A DNA stretch of 64,000 nucleotides from Straminergon stramineum (Eukaryota > Streptophyta > Bryopsida > Hypnales > Calliergonaceae), in NCBI GenBank assembly GCA_963920665.1, contig OY987263.1, positions 22,866,547 to 22,930,546 of the forward strand, in the 5' to 3' direction. The notes under the pieces are model-generated. The model worked only from the letters and a program-made list of their open reading frames with translations, did no database searches and was not told the origin of the DNA. Positions 1 to 11,542 of this stretch are shown piece after piece (within the stretch, counting starts at the first letter, position 1; the number at the start of each line of letters is the position of its first letter). Position numbers and translations under genes: made by a program.

Positions 1-2151
1 TGGACGAAATCAAGCTTCTGAAGTACATCAACAAGAACGACCCGGGTGACAAGCACCATCTGTTGCGTCTGTTCGACTACTTTTACCACCGGGTAAGGAC
101 GATGACATTTTTGTTGAGCAGTGGTGAGGATGAGTGATGCCCAATAGTGCCCGAGACTGGACGTCTGTGTTTGGTGGTCTAGGATAGGAGTGTTTGTTGA
201 TCCCAGCCCTGTGCTTGTTTTGATTGCGTTTTTGGAAGCCAGGTTTGGTGTGTTGAATACGTTGCATGGCGAGTGTGGTGGTTCCCATTTTTTTATTGAG
301 GGGATGGTTGTATGCCTTCTTGATCGATAAGCGGGATGGTGTTGAGAATTGCAGGAGCACTTGTTCATCGTGTGTGAGTTACTTCGAGCGAACCTGTACG
401 AGTTCCATAAATACAACAGGGAATCCGGCGGCGAGGTGTACTTCACGATGCCCCGGCTTCAGGTGTTTTCTCGATCCTTGAGCCGAATGCTTGTCGACAC
501 GCTTTTTCTGAGAGCCCAATTATGATGGTTTTCTCCAGGAGTGGGAACAGTATTGTGGCATCTGTCATCGATAGTTTTTTCTGGCAATTTGAGTTCTTGA
601 TGTTGTGTAGCTGGTCACGCTATCGGGCACGGTCGTGACGCTGAGTGGTTATCTTCTTGAGGAATGCAGCTAGTCGTTGCTATCGTGCATGTAGGGACGT
701 TTGACTTGAGTTGGAAGTTCTTTCTTGCGAGAATCCAATGTCATGTATTGTGGGTTGGACGTTTTCTTGAAATAAGGTTTTGGGGTGTCGCTTACTCATG
801 TGTTTTTTTGTTTTGCTCAGTCGATAGCACGGCAATGTCTGGAGGCTCTGGAGTTCATTCATGGTTTGGGACTGATTCACTGTGATCTGAAACCTGAGAA
901 TATTCTGGTGAAAAGCTACAGCCGTTGCGAAATCAAGGTGATCGACTTGGGTAGCAGCTGTTTCCAGACCGACCATCTGTGCTCGTATGTGCAATCTCGT
1001 TCGTATCGAGCTCCTGAAGTTATTCTCGGTCTTCCTTACGACCAGAAGATCGACATGTGGTCGCTGGGTTGCATTCTTGCGGAGCTGTGCTCTGGAAACG
1101 TGAGTGCATTTGTGTCTTTGTTTGCGAGTTGTGTTGACGAGTGGGCGAATGTAGGAGAGGGGTGCAACATGTCTGTTGCCTTTGGCATTGGTGAGGCTTG
1201 GCAGTCGACCTCATGAAGTGTTTAGCAGTTTTATAAGGAAAGGGTTTATATCTCAGCGGCGTTGCTGGGTTTCTGGAATTGAGGGTTTTACTAAAGGTTT
1301 TCTCGCTTTGGTTGCTTGATGTAAAGCGTCGAGTGGACTTGTGTTCGATAGACCGTCTTGGATTTTTGTTGGACGGAGTGGATGTGCATGAAACGTGAGG
1401 GAGTCCGGTGGCAGTGAGCGTCGTTTGTTTGCCCGTCTTCAGGAGGCAGTGGTATGCTGGGAGTTTCAAATTTGCTGAGTGTCGTGGTATGTGTGTGCGC
1501 AGGTTCTTTTTCAGAACGATTCGCTGGCGACCTTGTTGGCCCGTGTGGTGGGAATTCTGGGCCCGATCGACCCAGAGCTTTTAAGCAAAGGCCGGGACAC
1601 GCACAAGTTCTTCACCAAGAATCACAGGCTTTATGAACGGAATCAGGTACGCGCCGCAATGAAAGTTTCCTGGTGCGAGTTTGAATATGTTTACATCACG
1701 TACTGGTCCTTTCGGACTGGGTCCCCAGTAGAGAGCAGGAGTGTTCGTCTGTGTTGTAGTGGAGACGGTGTGAACGTTTTGGAAGTGATATAGTGCATTT
1801 GTTTTAGTTGAGTTGGGGTTCTCTATTTTGCGGACTGTTGGTTGAAAGGGTGACCTTGATTTGAGTTTGAAGCGGTTTTTTTTTGTTTTTTTTTGTGAGC
1901 ACGAGAACTTGTGAGTCTTGTTCGGGCAACGCGGTGACTTACTAGTGACATGTTTTGGACAGGATTCTGACCAACTGGAGTACCTGCTGCCCAAGAAGAC
2001 CTCTCTGGTCCATCGGCTACCGATGGGTGACCAGGGTTTCGTGGAGTTCGTGGGGTACCTTCTGCACATCAACCCGCTTCTCCGTCCGAGTGCGAGCGAG
2101 GCCCTGAAACATCCTTGGCTGTCCTTTCCATACGAGCCCATTTCTTCGTGA
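1..2151 (+). CDS. DYRKP-type dual-specificity kinase, 3' part (left copy, cut by window edge)
   Basis: This is the C-terminal kinase half of a plant DYRK (DYRKP class) Ser/Thr kinase. Five exons are visible: 1-92 (continues beyond the window; first full codon at 3), 355-462, 821-1099, 1503-1646 and 1963-2151 (TGA). All introns are GT-AG and all phases join in frame. Visible motifs are IHCDLKPEN (catalytic Asp; HRD appears as HCD), IDLGSS (DFG appears as DLG), the activation loop [12 protein letters not shown] with the Tyr that DYRKs autophosphorylate, and the C-terminal [15 protein letters not shown] typical of plant DYRKPs. The usual DYRK YxY has Cys at its first position. The sequence matches the - strand gene at 9392-11730 wherever compared, as part of an inverted repeat. 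Whether the N-terminal half exists lies outside the window. Confidence 0.93.
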
Positions 2152-3339
2152 TAGGAATCCAGCTAATTGTTGCTCTGTTGACTTGGAGGGGATTCTGCGG
2201 CCGGTGTGGTTCCCATATTTCTCGTGTAGCATATTCTTCGAAGGGCCAGTGGTGCTGGAATTGATTGGTGGGAGGGTTGTTGTCCTCTGGAAGGGTCTTG
2301 ACGCGTGGATCTTTCAAATGCTCTACATCCAGCGGCTGCTTGTATTGGGCGTGCGCGTCAGCACTCGGTAGGGTAGTCTGAGTGAGGTTCAAAGAATCTC
2401 TTATTTATCCAGAATCTTATAGTGGTAGTCCATCCTGTCTAGATTTGGGTGTTCTGAATATGGGTGAGACGACTTGATGTGAAGAACAGGTTAGTTTGAT
2501 AGCAGCAGCTCTTTTATTTTAGTCCTCGGCGCATGACTGTTGGAGTACTCATCGTAGTGACTCCTCGATACTTAGACTCGAGGAATCTGGATCATACTGT
2601 CCATTTGCAGTTCAGTGGACTTCGACGACAATGTTTTAGCGATTCATGGCAACGTAGGTGGTCGAGGCTATTTACGTGATGCAGGAGAATTGGCGTGTTT
2701 AGGAATGCCGATCATGTACTTTTATCATTTTTCAGTTTGAGTCTTTTCTCTTGCAGCGGGATCCCTTATTGTGCAACGGGCATGGTCCTAAAACCTGGTG
2801 ACTGAGATTGTGCTCACGACTTGCCAAGTCTTTTCTACGGGGGCGGGACTACATCGATCATGGAATCTTTTTCGTTTATTGAATCTGGTTACGGTTTAGG
2901 AGTCGGACTCCAGGGACCCTTGGAGGGGCACATCCGCACATGGAAGGACGTAACATTCTTGAGGAACTGCCTCTAACATCCTTGCAGAATGAATCTAAAT
3001 CACCCTTGGAAAAGTTCATCACAAAGGTCCCTTGGAGACAGAATTGTTGAGCTTCCTTGCTAGGTACCGTGGATGCTCTCGCAGTGAATGTCAGACATTT
3101 GTGAGTCTTACCGGTAGTGGGACAGTCTTCCGATCATCTCAAGTCGGCAAAAGATGTTTTGTGATTTCTTAGACTCCCAAATTATCAGTTGTTGGTCCTT
3201 TCCGGTGAACGACAGCTTGGAGTTCGTGACACCGCGGAACTATTGGCAGAATCACGGCAACTTCTGTTTGTACAAATTGGCCAAACTCTGCAGAAGAGAA
3301 GAGTTTCGGGAATTCCAGATGGGAAAGCTGGACGTAATG
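1..3339 (+). repeat. Left arm of a >3.3 kb inverted repeat
   Basis: Each position i here is complementary to position 11543-i. The relation holds at the outer end (1 pairs with 11542) and at the inner breakpoint (3339 pairs with 8204), so there is no net indel. I saw no mismatch in the stretches compared, including introns and 1.19 kb past the kinase stop codon. The arm reaches the window edge, so the repeat is probably longer. Pairing stops sharply after 3339. Confidence 0.95.
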
Positions 3340-5497
3340 CCAGTTTTGCTGGAGTGTGGGTAGTCATGCACAATTAGGTGTTTATTTGTTGAGAAATGGA
3401 ACCATGGCTGAAAGCAATTGAGAATTAGAGGTAAATTTTAAGACCGTAGAGACTTTTATTTGATATTTTTAGGACAGTTTTCTACGGTTCTTACAAATTG
3501 TAATTCCTAAGTGTCCAAACCATCCAATGGATGGATGATTTTTTTTTTGATAAAGGGTACTGCATCCAATTAATAGTCAGTGAAGAAGATTTTTAAGAAA
3601 TCATGTTATATTCCCTTCTTCCCAAAATCATCTTCTAGTTGGACAACATGATTGGAACCTTTGGTTGAAAATAACAGGATTTTAACTGGTCTCAAGTTTT
3701 AAGTAGAGTTTGGTGCTCTCCTATTTTCCTAAAACTTTGAGTTTTGAAGCCCTTTTCAAAGTGTAGTATTAAGCTTATTGCAATCAAAAGATCAATAAAG
3801 TTTGGGATAAGGGGAGTATATTAATGGAACAAAGAAAGCATGTTCTCCATTAATCAATCATATAGATTTGTTGGAGGAATTTTATTTTTTTATTATAAAT
3901 ATTCAAAACCATTTTATTGTATTTAGATTGAGCCTTTAGGGATTAAGCAATAATCCACAACGGTTGGTTTGCCATTTTGCTAACATTGTGACTCAATGAA
4001 AATAGGCTCTAACAAAGCCTCTCTTGGATGATGAATGGACACTACCTTTTTAGATTTGAAAATTATTCTTTGAATGCTTTTAGGGTTGCAATTAAATTCA
4101 ATTTCACAATTTTAGTAACATGAGATTAGCTAGGGAGTTGGGCATGAGTTTTCCATTACTAGCCACAATGTTACGGAATTCTTAAAATGAACTCCAATTA
4201 AAAATACAAAACATAGTCATTAACAAAATGCTTTTACAAAGAACTCAAACCACCTGACCATAGAAAGAGATCCATCTCCAAAAAGAGTTTCTTCACCCCA
4301 AGCTCCATCTTATATAATAGAGACTATCAATAAAGATTATTAGTCTTTAAGATAGACTAAGACTTCTTTTCTATCTTTAGCTTTCTATCCTTGGTTGTAT
4401 CTAGAACCATCCACTAAAGCAAAAGTCTTAGTTGTACTTCTCGAAATCATATCTTATCCAAATCTTGATCTTCTACTTGAGTTGTCTAACTCCAAGTTCC
4501 AACATACTTGTCTTCTTTTGGGAATTGTCTAATTTCAGTACACTAGTCATCCAAGTGGAGTTGTCGAACTCCACTTCATAGATTCGTCATTTCAACATAT
4601 CTATCTATAAGTACTTTAGTGTTGTTGTCATCCAATTGGATCCAATGCACAAATCCACCACTAGGAGATATCTATCTTCAAGTAATCTCTCCTTGTCCAC
4701 TAGTGCACATTTCATCATGAATTAGTTTATCGATCAATGCATTTAGTATCCATCAAAAGCATGACATGAAGGTCATGACAAAATCTTCAAAATTATTTCA
4801 TGTATCAATACATTTAACCATCAAAGGGTTGTGACAAGGATCAAAATACATGACATTGCCACCCACAACAAAAAACAACTAGGATATGGAGACAATTAGT
4901 GAATATCCCCATCAATTACATGTTCAATGTGCCTAAATTTCAAAATGTAGGCTTTTCTAACCTTTCCAAAAGGTTGAGTTTTGTCTTTCAACATTTTTAG
5001 AAAAATCAAAAACATTCTATGGCTTGTGCATTTCGCTTAATATGTTAAAAATTGAATTGGGATTATATGAAAAAAATTAACCAAAAAAATTTAGTATTCA
5101 ATATGAAAAAATACTACAATGATTGATCATGTACAAAACACTTGCAAACAAGCCGAGATGAACAAGCGACTTTGCTTCGAGAGGCTCTATCCTTGTAGTA
5201 CATACACTTGTTTTTTGAGTATGACCCTACTCAAATGTCCTCACATGTAGATTTTGCCACTACCCAATCCTCCAATCCTCCAATCCTCCCCTCCCCTTTG
5301 ATCCAAAGCCTATGAAAATGATCAAACCATGCCCTGATTTTACCAAAGGTGACATCCATGTTGTGCCACAATTGAAAAACAAATTTGAAATTCGGTCAAA
5401 ATCAAAATTATTTTCGCGAAGTTTCAAGATGTTTGCAAATCTATCCAGATAAAGATAAACTAAATTTGAGTAGAAGCCTTGTCCTCCTCACAAACTA
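3340..5497. other. Spacer between inverted arms, copy A
   Basis: AT-rich DNA with no credible gene. It contains a perfect hairpin at 4553-4576 (10-bp stem AAGTGGAGTT, loop GTCG) and three AATCCTCC-type units near 5266-5290. The same sequence returns after the N gap at 5922-8082. The two versions differ by at least three single-base indels, near 4760, 4790 and 5350, with the extra base always in the second copy; two are in or next to homopolymers. Confidence 0.8.
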
Positions 5498-5697
5498 NNN
5501 NNNNNNNNNNNNNNNNNNNNNNNNNNNNNNNNNNNNNNNNNNNNNNNNNNNNNNNNNNNNNNNNNNNNNNNNNNNNNNNNNNNNNNNNNNNNNNNNNNNN
5601 NNNNNNNNNNNNNNNNNNNNNNNNNNNNNNNNNNNNNNNNNNNNNNNNNNNNNNNNNNNNNNNNNNNNNNNNNNNNNNNNNNNNNNNNNNNNNNNNN
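5498..5697. other. Assembly gap, 200 Ns
   Basis: Exactly 200 N characters, a round number typical of scaffolding rather than a measured size. The sequence ending at 5497 and the sequence starting at 5698 overlap by about 2.38 kb (3116-5497 equals 5698-8082), so the flanking contigs should probably be merged with the gap closed. Confidence 0.97.
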
Positions 5698-8082
5698 AGT
5701 GGGACAGTCTTCCGATCATCTCAAGTCGGCAAAAGATGTTTTGTGATTTCTTAGACTCCCAAATTATCAGTTGTTGGTCCTTTCCGGTGAACGACAGCTT
5801 GGAGTTCGTGACACCGCGGAACTATTGGCAGAATCACGGCAACTTCTGTTTGTACAAATTGGCCAAACTCTGCAGAAGAGAAGAGTTTCGGGAATTCCAG
5901 ATGGGAAAGCTGGACGTAATGCCAGTTTTGCTGGAGTGTGGGTAGTCATGCACAATTAGGTGTTTATTTGTTGAGAAATGGAACCATGGCTGAAAGCAAT
6001 TGAGAATTAGAGGTAAATTTTAAGACCGTAGAGACTTTTATTTGATATTTTTAGGACAGTTTTCTACGGTTCTTACAAATTGTAATTCCTAAGTGTCCAA
6101 ACCATCCAATGGATGGATGATTTTTTTTTTGATAAAGGGTACTGCATCCAATTAATAGTCAGTGAAGAAGATTTTTAAGAAATCATGTTATATTCCCTTC
6201 TTCCCAAAATCATCTTCTAGTTGGACAACATGATTGGAACCTTTGGTTGAAAATAACAGGATTTTAACTGGTCTCAAGTTTTAAGTAGAGTTTGGTGCTC
6301 TCCTATTTTCCTAAAACTTTGAGTTTTGAAGCCCTTTTCAAAGTGTAGTATTAAGCTTATTGCAATCAAAAGATCAATAAAGTTTGGGATAAGGGGAGTA
6401 TATTAATGGAACAAAGAAAGCATGTTCTCCATTAATCAATCATATAGATTTGTTGGAGGAATTTTATTTTTTTATTATAAATATTCAAAACCATTTTATT
6501 GTATTTAGATTGAGCCTTTAGGGATTAAGCAATAATCCACAACGGTTGGTTTGCCATTTTGCTAACATTGTGACTCAATGAAAATAGGCTCTAACAAAGC
6601 CTCTCTTGGATGATGAATGGACACTACCTTTTTAGATTTGAAAATTATTCTTTGAATGCTTTTAGGGTTGCAATTAAATTCAATTTCACAATTTTAGTAA
6701 CATGAGATTAGCTAGGGAGTTGGGCATGAGTTTTCCATTACTAGCCACAATGTTACGGAATTCTTAAAATGAACTCCAATTAAAAATACAAAACATAGTC
6801 ATTAACAAAATGCTTTTACAAAGAACTCAAACCACCTGACCATAGAAAGAGATCCATCTCCAAAAAGAGTTTCTTCACCCCAAGCTCCATCTTATATAAT
6901 AGAGACTATCAATAAAGATTATTAGTCTTTAAGATAGACTAAGACTTCTTTTCTATCTTTAGCTTTCTATCCTTGGTTGTATCTAGAACCATCCACTAAA
7001 GCAAAAGTCTTAGTTGTACTTCTCGAAATCATATCTTATCCAAATCTTGATCTTCTACTTGAGTTGTCTAACTCCAAGTTCCAACATACTTGTCTTCTTT
7101 TGGGAATTGTCTAATTTCAGTACACTAGTCATCCAAGTGGAGTTGTCGAACTCCACTTCATAGATTCGTCATTTCAACATATCTATCTATAAGTACTTTA
7201 GTGTTGTTGTCATCCAATTGGATCCAATGCACAAATCCACCACTAGGAGATATCTATCTTCAAGTAATCTCTCCTTGTCCACTAGTGCACATTTCATCAT
7301 GAATTAGTTTATCGATCAATGCATTTAGTATCCATCAAAAGCCATGACATGAAGGTCATGACAAAATCTTCAAAAATTATTTCATGTATCAATACATTTA
7401 ACCATCAAAGGGTTGTGACAAGGATCAAAATACATGACATTGCCACCCACAACAAAAAACAACTAGGATATGGAGACAATTAGTGAATATCCCCATCAAT
7501 TACATGTTCAATGTGCCTAAATTTCAAAATGTAGGCTTTTCTAACCTTTCCAAAAGGTTGAGTTTTGTCTTTCAACATTTTTAGAAAAATCAAAAACATT
7601 CTATGGCTTGTGCATTTCGCTTAATATGTTAAAAATTGAATTGGGATTATATGAAAAAAATTAACCAAAAAAATTTAGTATTCAATATGAAAAAATACTA
7701 CAATGATTGATCATGTACAAAACACTTGCAAACAAGCCGAGATGAACAAGCGACTTTGCTTCGAGAGGCTCTATCCTTGTAGTACATACACTTGTTTTTT
7801 GAGTATGACCCTACTCAAATGTCCTCACATGTAGATTTTGCCACTACCCAATCCTCCAATCCTCCAATCCTCCCCTCCCCTTTGATCCAAAGCCTATGAA
7901 AATGATCAAACCATGCCCTGATTTTACCAAAGGTGGACATCCATGTTGTGCCACAATTGAAAAACAAATTTGAAATTCGGTCAAAATCAAAATTATTTTC
8001 GCGAAGTTTCAAGATGTTTGCAAATCTATCCAGATAAAGATAAACTAAATTTGAGTAGAAGCCTTGTCCTCCTCACAAACTA
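5698..8082 (+). repeat. Direct duplicate of 3116-5497 (probable false duplication at gap)
   Basis: It begins in the middle of left-arm sequence (5698 corresponds to 3116) and runs through the whole spacer to the point where copy A meets the gap (5497 corresponds to 8082). The copies differ only by a few single-base indels. The position 3116-3339 is therefore present three times: here (5698-5921), in the left arm, and reversed in the right arm (8204-8427). The simplest reading is two unmerged overlapping contigs. Confidence 0.9.
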
Positions 8083-8203
8083 AAGGAAACCCCAAAGATC
8101 AACTCCAATGTTAGGTTTCCTAAAGTCAGATAGTTGTCTCCACTTATCACAAGCTTCTCTCTAAAATTCTGCAACCCAACAATTGCCTACCACCTCATGT
8201 AAA
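8083..8203. other. Unique junction sequence between spacer and right arm
   Basis: These 121 bases are the only part of the spacer present once. If the contigs are merged, the true spacer would be about 2.28 kb (3340-5497 plus this piece). No gene or repeat is recognised in it. Confidence 0.7.
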
Positions 8204-11200
8204 CATTACGTCCAGCTTTCCCATCTGGAATTCCCGAAACTCTTCTCTTCTGCAGAGTTTGGCCAATTTGTACAAACAGAAGTTGCCGTGATTCTGCCAA
8301 TAGTTCCGCGGTGTCACGAACTCCAAGCTGTCGTTCACCGGAAAGGACCAACAACTGATAATTTGGGAGTCTAAGAAATCACAAAACATCTTTTGCCGAC
8401 TTGAGATGATCGGAAGACTGTCCCACTACCGGTAAGACTCACAAATGTCTGACATTCACTGCGAGAGCATCCACGGTACCTAGCAAGGAAGCTCAACAAT
8501 TCTGTCTCCAAGGGACCTTTGTGATGAACTTTTCCAAGGGTGATTTAGATTCATTCTGCAAGGATGTTAGAGGCAGTTCCTCAAGAATGTTACGTCCTTC
8601 CATGTGCGGATGTGCCCCTCCAAGGGTCCCTGGAGTCCGACTCCTAAACCGTAACCAGATTCAATAAACGAAAAAGATTCCATGATCGATGTAGTCCCGC
8701 CCCCGTAGAAAAGACTTGGCAAGTCGTGAGCACAATCTCAGTCACCAGGTTTTAGGACCATGCCCGTTGCACAATAAGGGATCCCGCTGCAAGAGAAAAG
8801 ACTCAAACTGAAAAATGATAAAAGTACATGATCGGCATTCCTAAACACGCCAATTCTCCTGCATCACGTAAATAGCCTCGACCACCTACGTTGCCATGAA
8901 TCGCTAAAACATTGTCGTCGAAGTCCACTGAACTGCAAATGGACAGTATGATCCAGATTCCTCGAGTCTAAGTATCGAGGAGTCACTACGATGAGTACTC
9001 CAACAGTCATGCGCCGAGGACTAAAATAAAAGAGCTGCTGCTATCAAACTAACCTGTTCTTCACATCAAGTCGTCTCACCCATATTCAGAACACCCAAAT
9101 CTAGACAGGATGGACTACCACTATAAGATTCTGGATAAATAAGAGATTCTTTGAACCTCACTCAGACTACCCTACCGAGTGCTGACGCGCACGCCCAATA
9201 CAAGCAGCCGCTGGATGTAGAGCATTTGAAAGATCCACGCGTCAAGACCCTTCCAGAGGACAACAACCCTCCCACCAATCAATTCCAGCACCACTGGCCC
9301 TTCGAAGAATATGCTACACGAGAAATATGGGAACCACACCGGCCGCAGAATCCCCTCCAAGTCAACAGAGCAACAATTAGCTGGATTCCTATCACGAAGA
9401 AATGGGCTCGTATGGAAAGGACAGCCAAGGATGTTTCAGGGCCTCGCTCGCACTCGGACGGAGAAGCGGGTTGATGTGCAGAAGGTACCCCACGAACTCC
9501 ACGAAACCCTGGTCACCCATCGGTAGCCGATGGACCAGAGAGGTCTTCTTGGGCAGCAGGTACTCCAGTTGGTCAGAATCCTGTCCAAAACATGTCACTA
9601 GTAAGTCACCGCGTTGCCCGAACAAGACTCACAAGTTCTCGTGCTCACAAAAAAAAACAAAAAAAAACCGCTTCAAACTCAAATCAAGGTCACCCTTTCA
9701 ACCAACAGTCCGCAAAATAGAGAACCCCAACTCAACTAAAACAAATGCACTATATCACTTCCAAAACGTTCACACCGTCTCCACTACAACACAGACGAAC
9801 ACTCCTGCTCTCTACTGGGGACCCAGTCCGAAAGGACCAGTACGTGATGTAAACATATTCAAACTCGCACCAGGAAACTTTCATTGCGGCGCGTACCTGA
9901 TTCCGTTCATAAAGCCTGTGATTCTTGGTGAAGAACTTGTGCGTGTCCCGGCCTTTGCTTAAAAGCTCTGGGTCGATCGGGCCCAGAATTCCCACCACAC
10001 GGGCCAACAAGGTCGCCAGCGAATCGTTCTGAAAAAGAACCTGCGCACACACATACCACGACACTCAGCAAATTTGAAACTCCCAGCATACCACTGCCTC
10101 CTGAAGACGGGCAAACAAACGACGCTCACTGCCACCGGACTCCCTCACGTTTCATGCACATCCACTCCGTCCAACAAAAATCCAAGACGGTCTATCGAAC
10201 ACAAGTCCACTCGACGCTTTACATCAAGCAACCAAAGCGAGAAAACCTTTAGTAAAACCCTCAATTCCAGAAACCCAGCAACGCCGCTGAGATATAAACC
10301 CTTTCCTTATAAAACTGCTAAACACTTCATGAGGTCGACTGCCAAGCCTCACCAATGCCAAAGGCAACAGACATGTTGCACCCCTCTCCTACATTCGCCC
10401 ACTCGTCAACACAACTCGCAAACAAAGACACAAATGCACTCACGTTTCCAGAGCACAGCTCCGCAAGAATGCAACCCAGCGACCACATGTCGATCTTCTG
10501 GTCGTAAGGAAGACCGAGAATAACTTCAGGAGCTCGATACGAACGAGATTGCACATACGAGCACAGATGGTCGGTCTGGAAACAGCTGCTACCCAAGTCG
10601 ATCACCTTGATTTCGCAACGGCTGTAGCTTTTCACCAGAATATTCTCAGGTTTCAGATCACAGTGAATCAGTCCCAAACCATGAATGAACTCCAGAGCCT
10701 CCAGACATTGCCGTGCTATCGACTGAGCAAAACAAAAAAACACATGAGTAAGCGACACCCCAAAACCTTATTTCAAGAAAACGTCCAACCCACAATACAT
10801 GACATTGGATTCTCGCAAGAAAGAACTTCCAACTCAAGTCAAACGTCCCTACATGCACGATAGCAACGACTAGCTGCATTCCTCAAGAAGATAACCACTC
10901 AGCGTCACGACCGTGCCCGATAGCGTGACCAGCTACACAACATCAAGAACTCAAATTGCCAGAAAAAACTATCGATGACAGATGCCACAATACTGTTCCC
11001 ACTCCTGGAGAAAACCATCATAATTGGGCTCTCAGAAAAAGCGTGTCGACAAGCATTCGGCTCAAGGATCGAGAAAACACCTGAAGCCGGGGCATCGTGA
11101 AGTACACCTCGCCGCCGGATTCCCTGTTGTATTTATGGAACTCGTACAGGTTCGCTCGAAGTAACTCACACACGATGAACAAGTGCTCCTGCAATTCTCA

Positions 11201-11542
11201 ACACCATCCCGCTTATCGATCAAGAAGGCATACAACCATCCCCTCAATAAAAAAATGGGAACCACCACACTCGCCATGCAACGTATTCAACACACCAAAC
11301 CTGGCTTCCAAAAACGCAATCAAAACAAGCACAGGGCTGGGATCAACAAACACTCCTATCCTAGACCACCAAACACAGACGTCCAGTCTCGGGCACTATT
11401 GGGCATCACTCATCCTCACCACTGCTCAACAAAAATGTCATCGTCCTTACCCGGTGGTAAAAGTAGTCGAACAGACGCAACAGATGGTGCTTGTCACCCG
11501 GGTCGTTCTTGTTGATGTACTTCAGAAGCTTGATTTCGTCCA
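8204..11542 (-). repeat. Right arm of the inverted repeat
   Basis: Reverse complement of 1-3339 with constant coordinate sum 11543. It covers the last five exons of the - strand DYRKP gene and about 1.19 kb of its 3' flank (8204-9391). Beyond 11542 the gene continues normally into its 5' half, while the partner sequence lies off the left end of the window. Confidence 0.95.

Noticed and set aside
1..3339. Missed-adapter (hairpin read) artefact as full explanation of the inverted repeat
   Set aside because: Such artefacts give a palindrome with almost no loop, whereas here a long non-palindromic spacer separates the arms; not excluded for other chimeric-read types.
5385..5954. Open frames running through the N gap
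   Set aside because: They exist only because Ns carry no stops; the flanking sequence is duplicated spacer and left-arm 3' flank.
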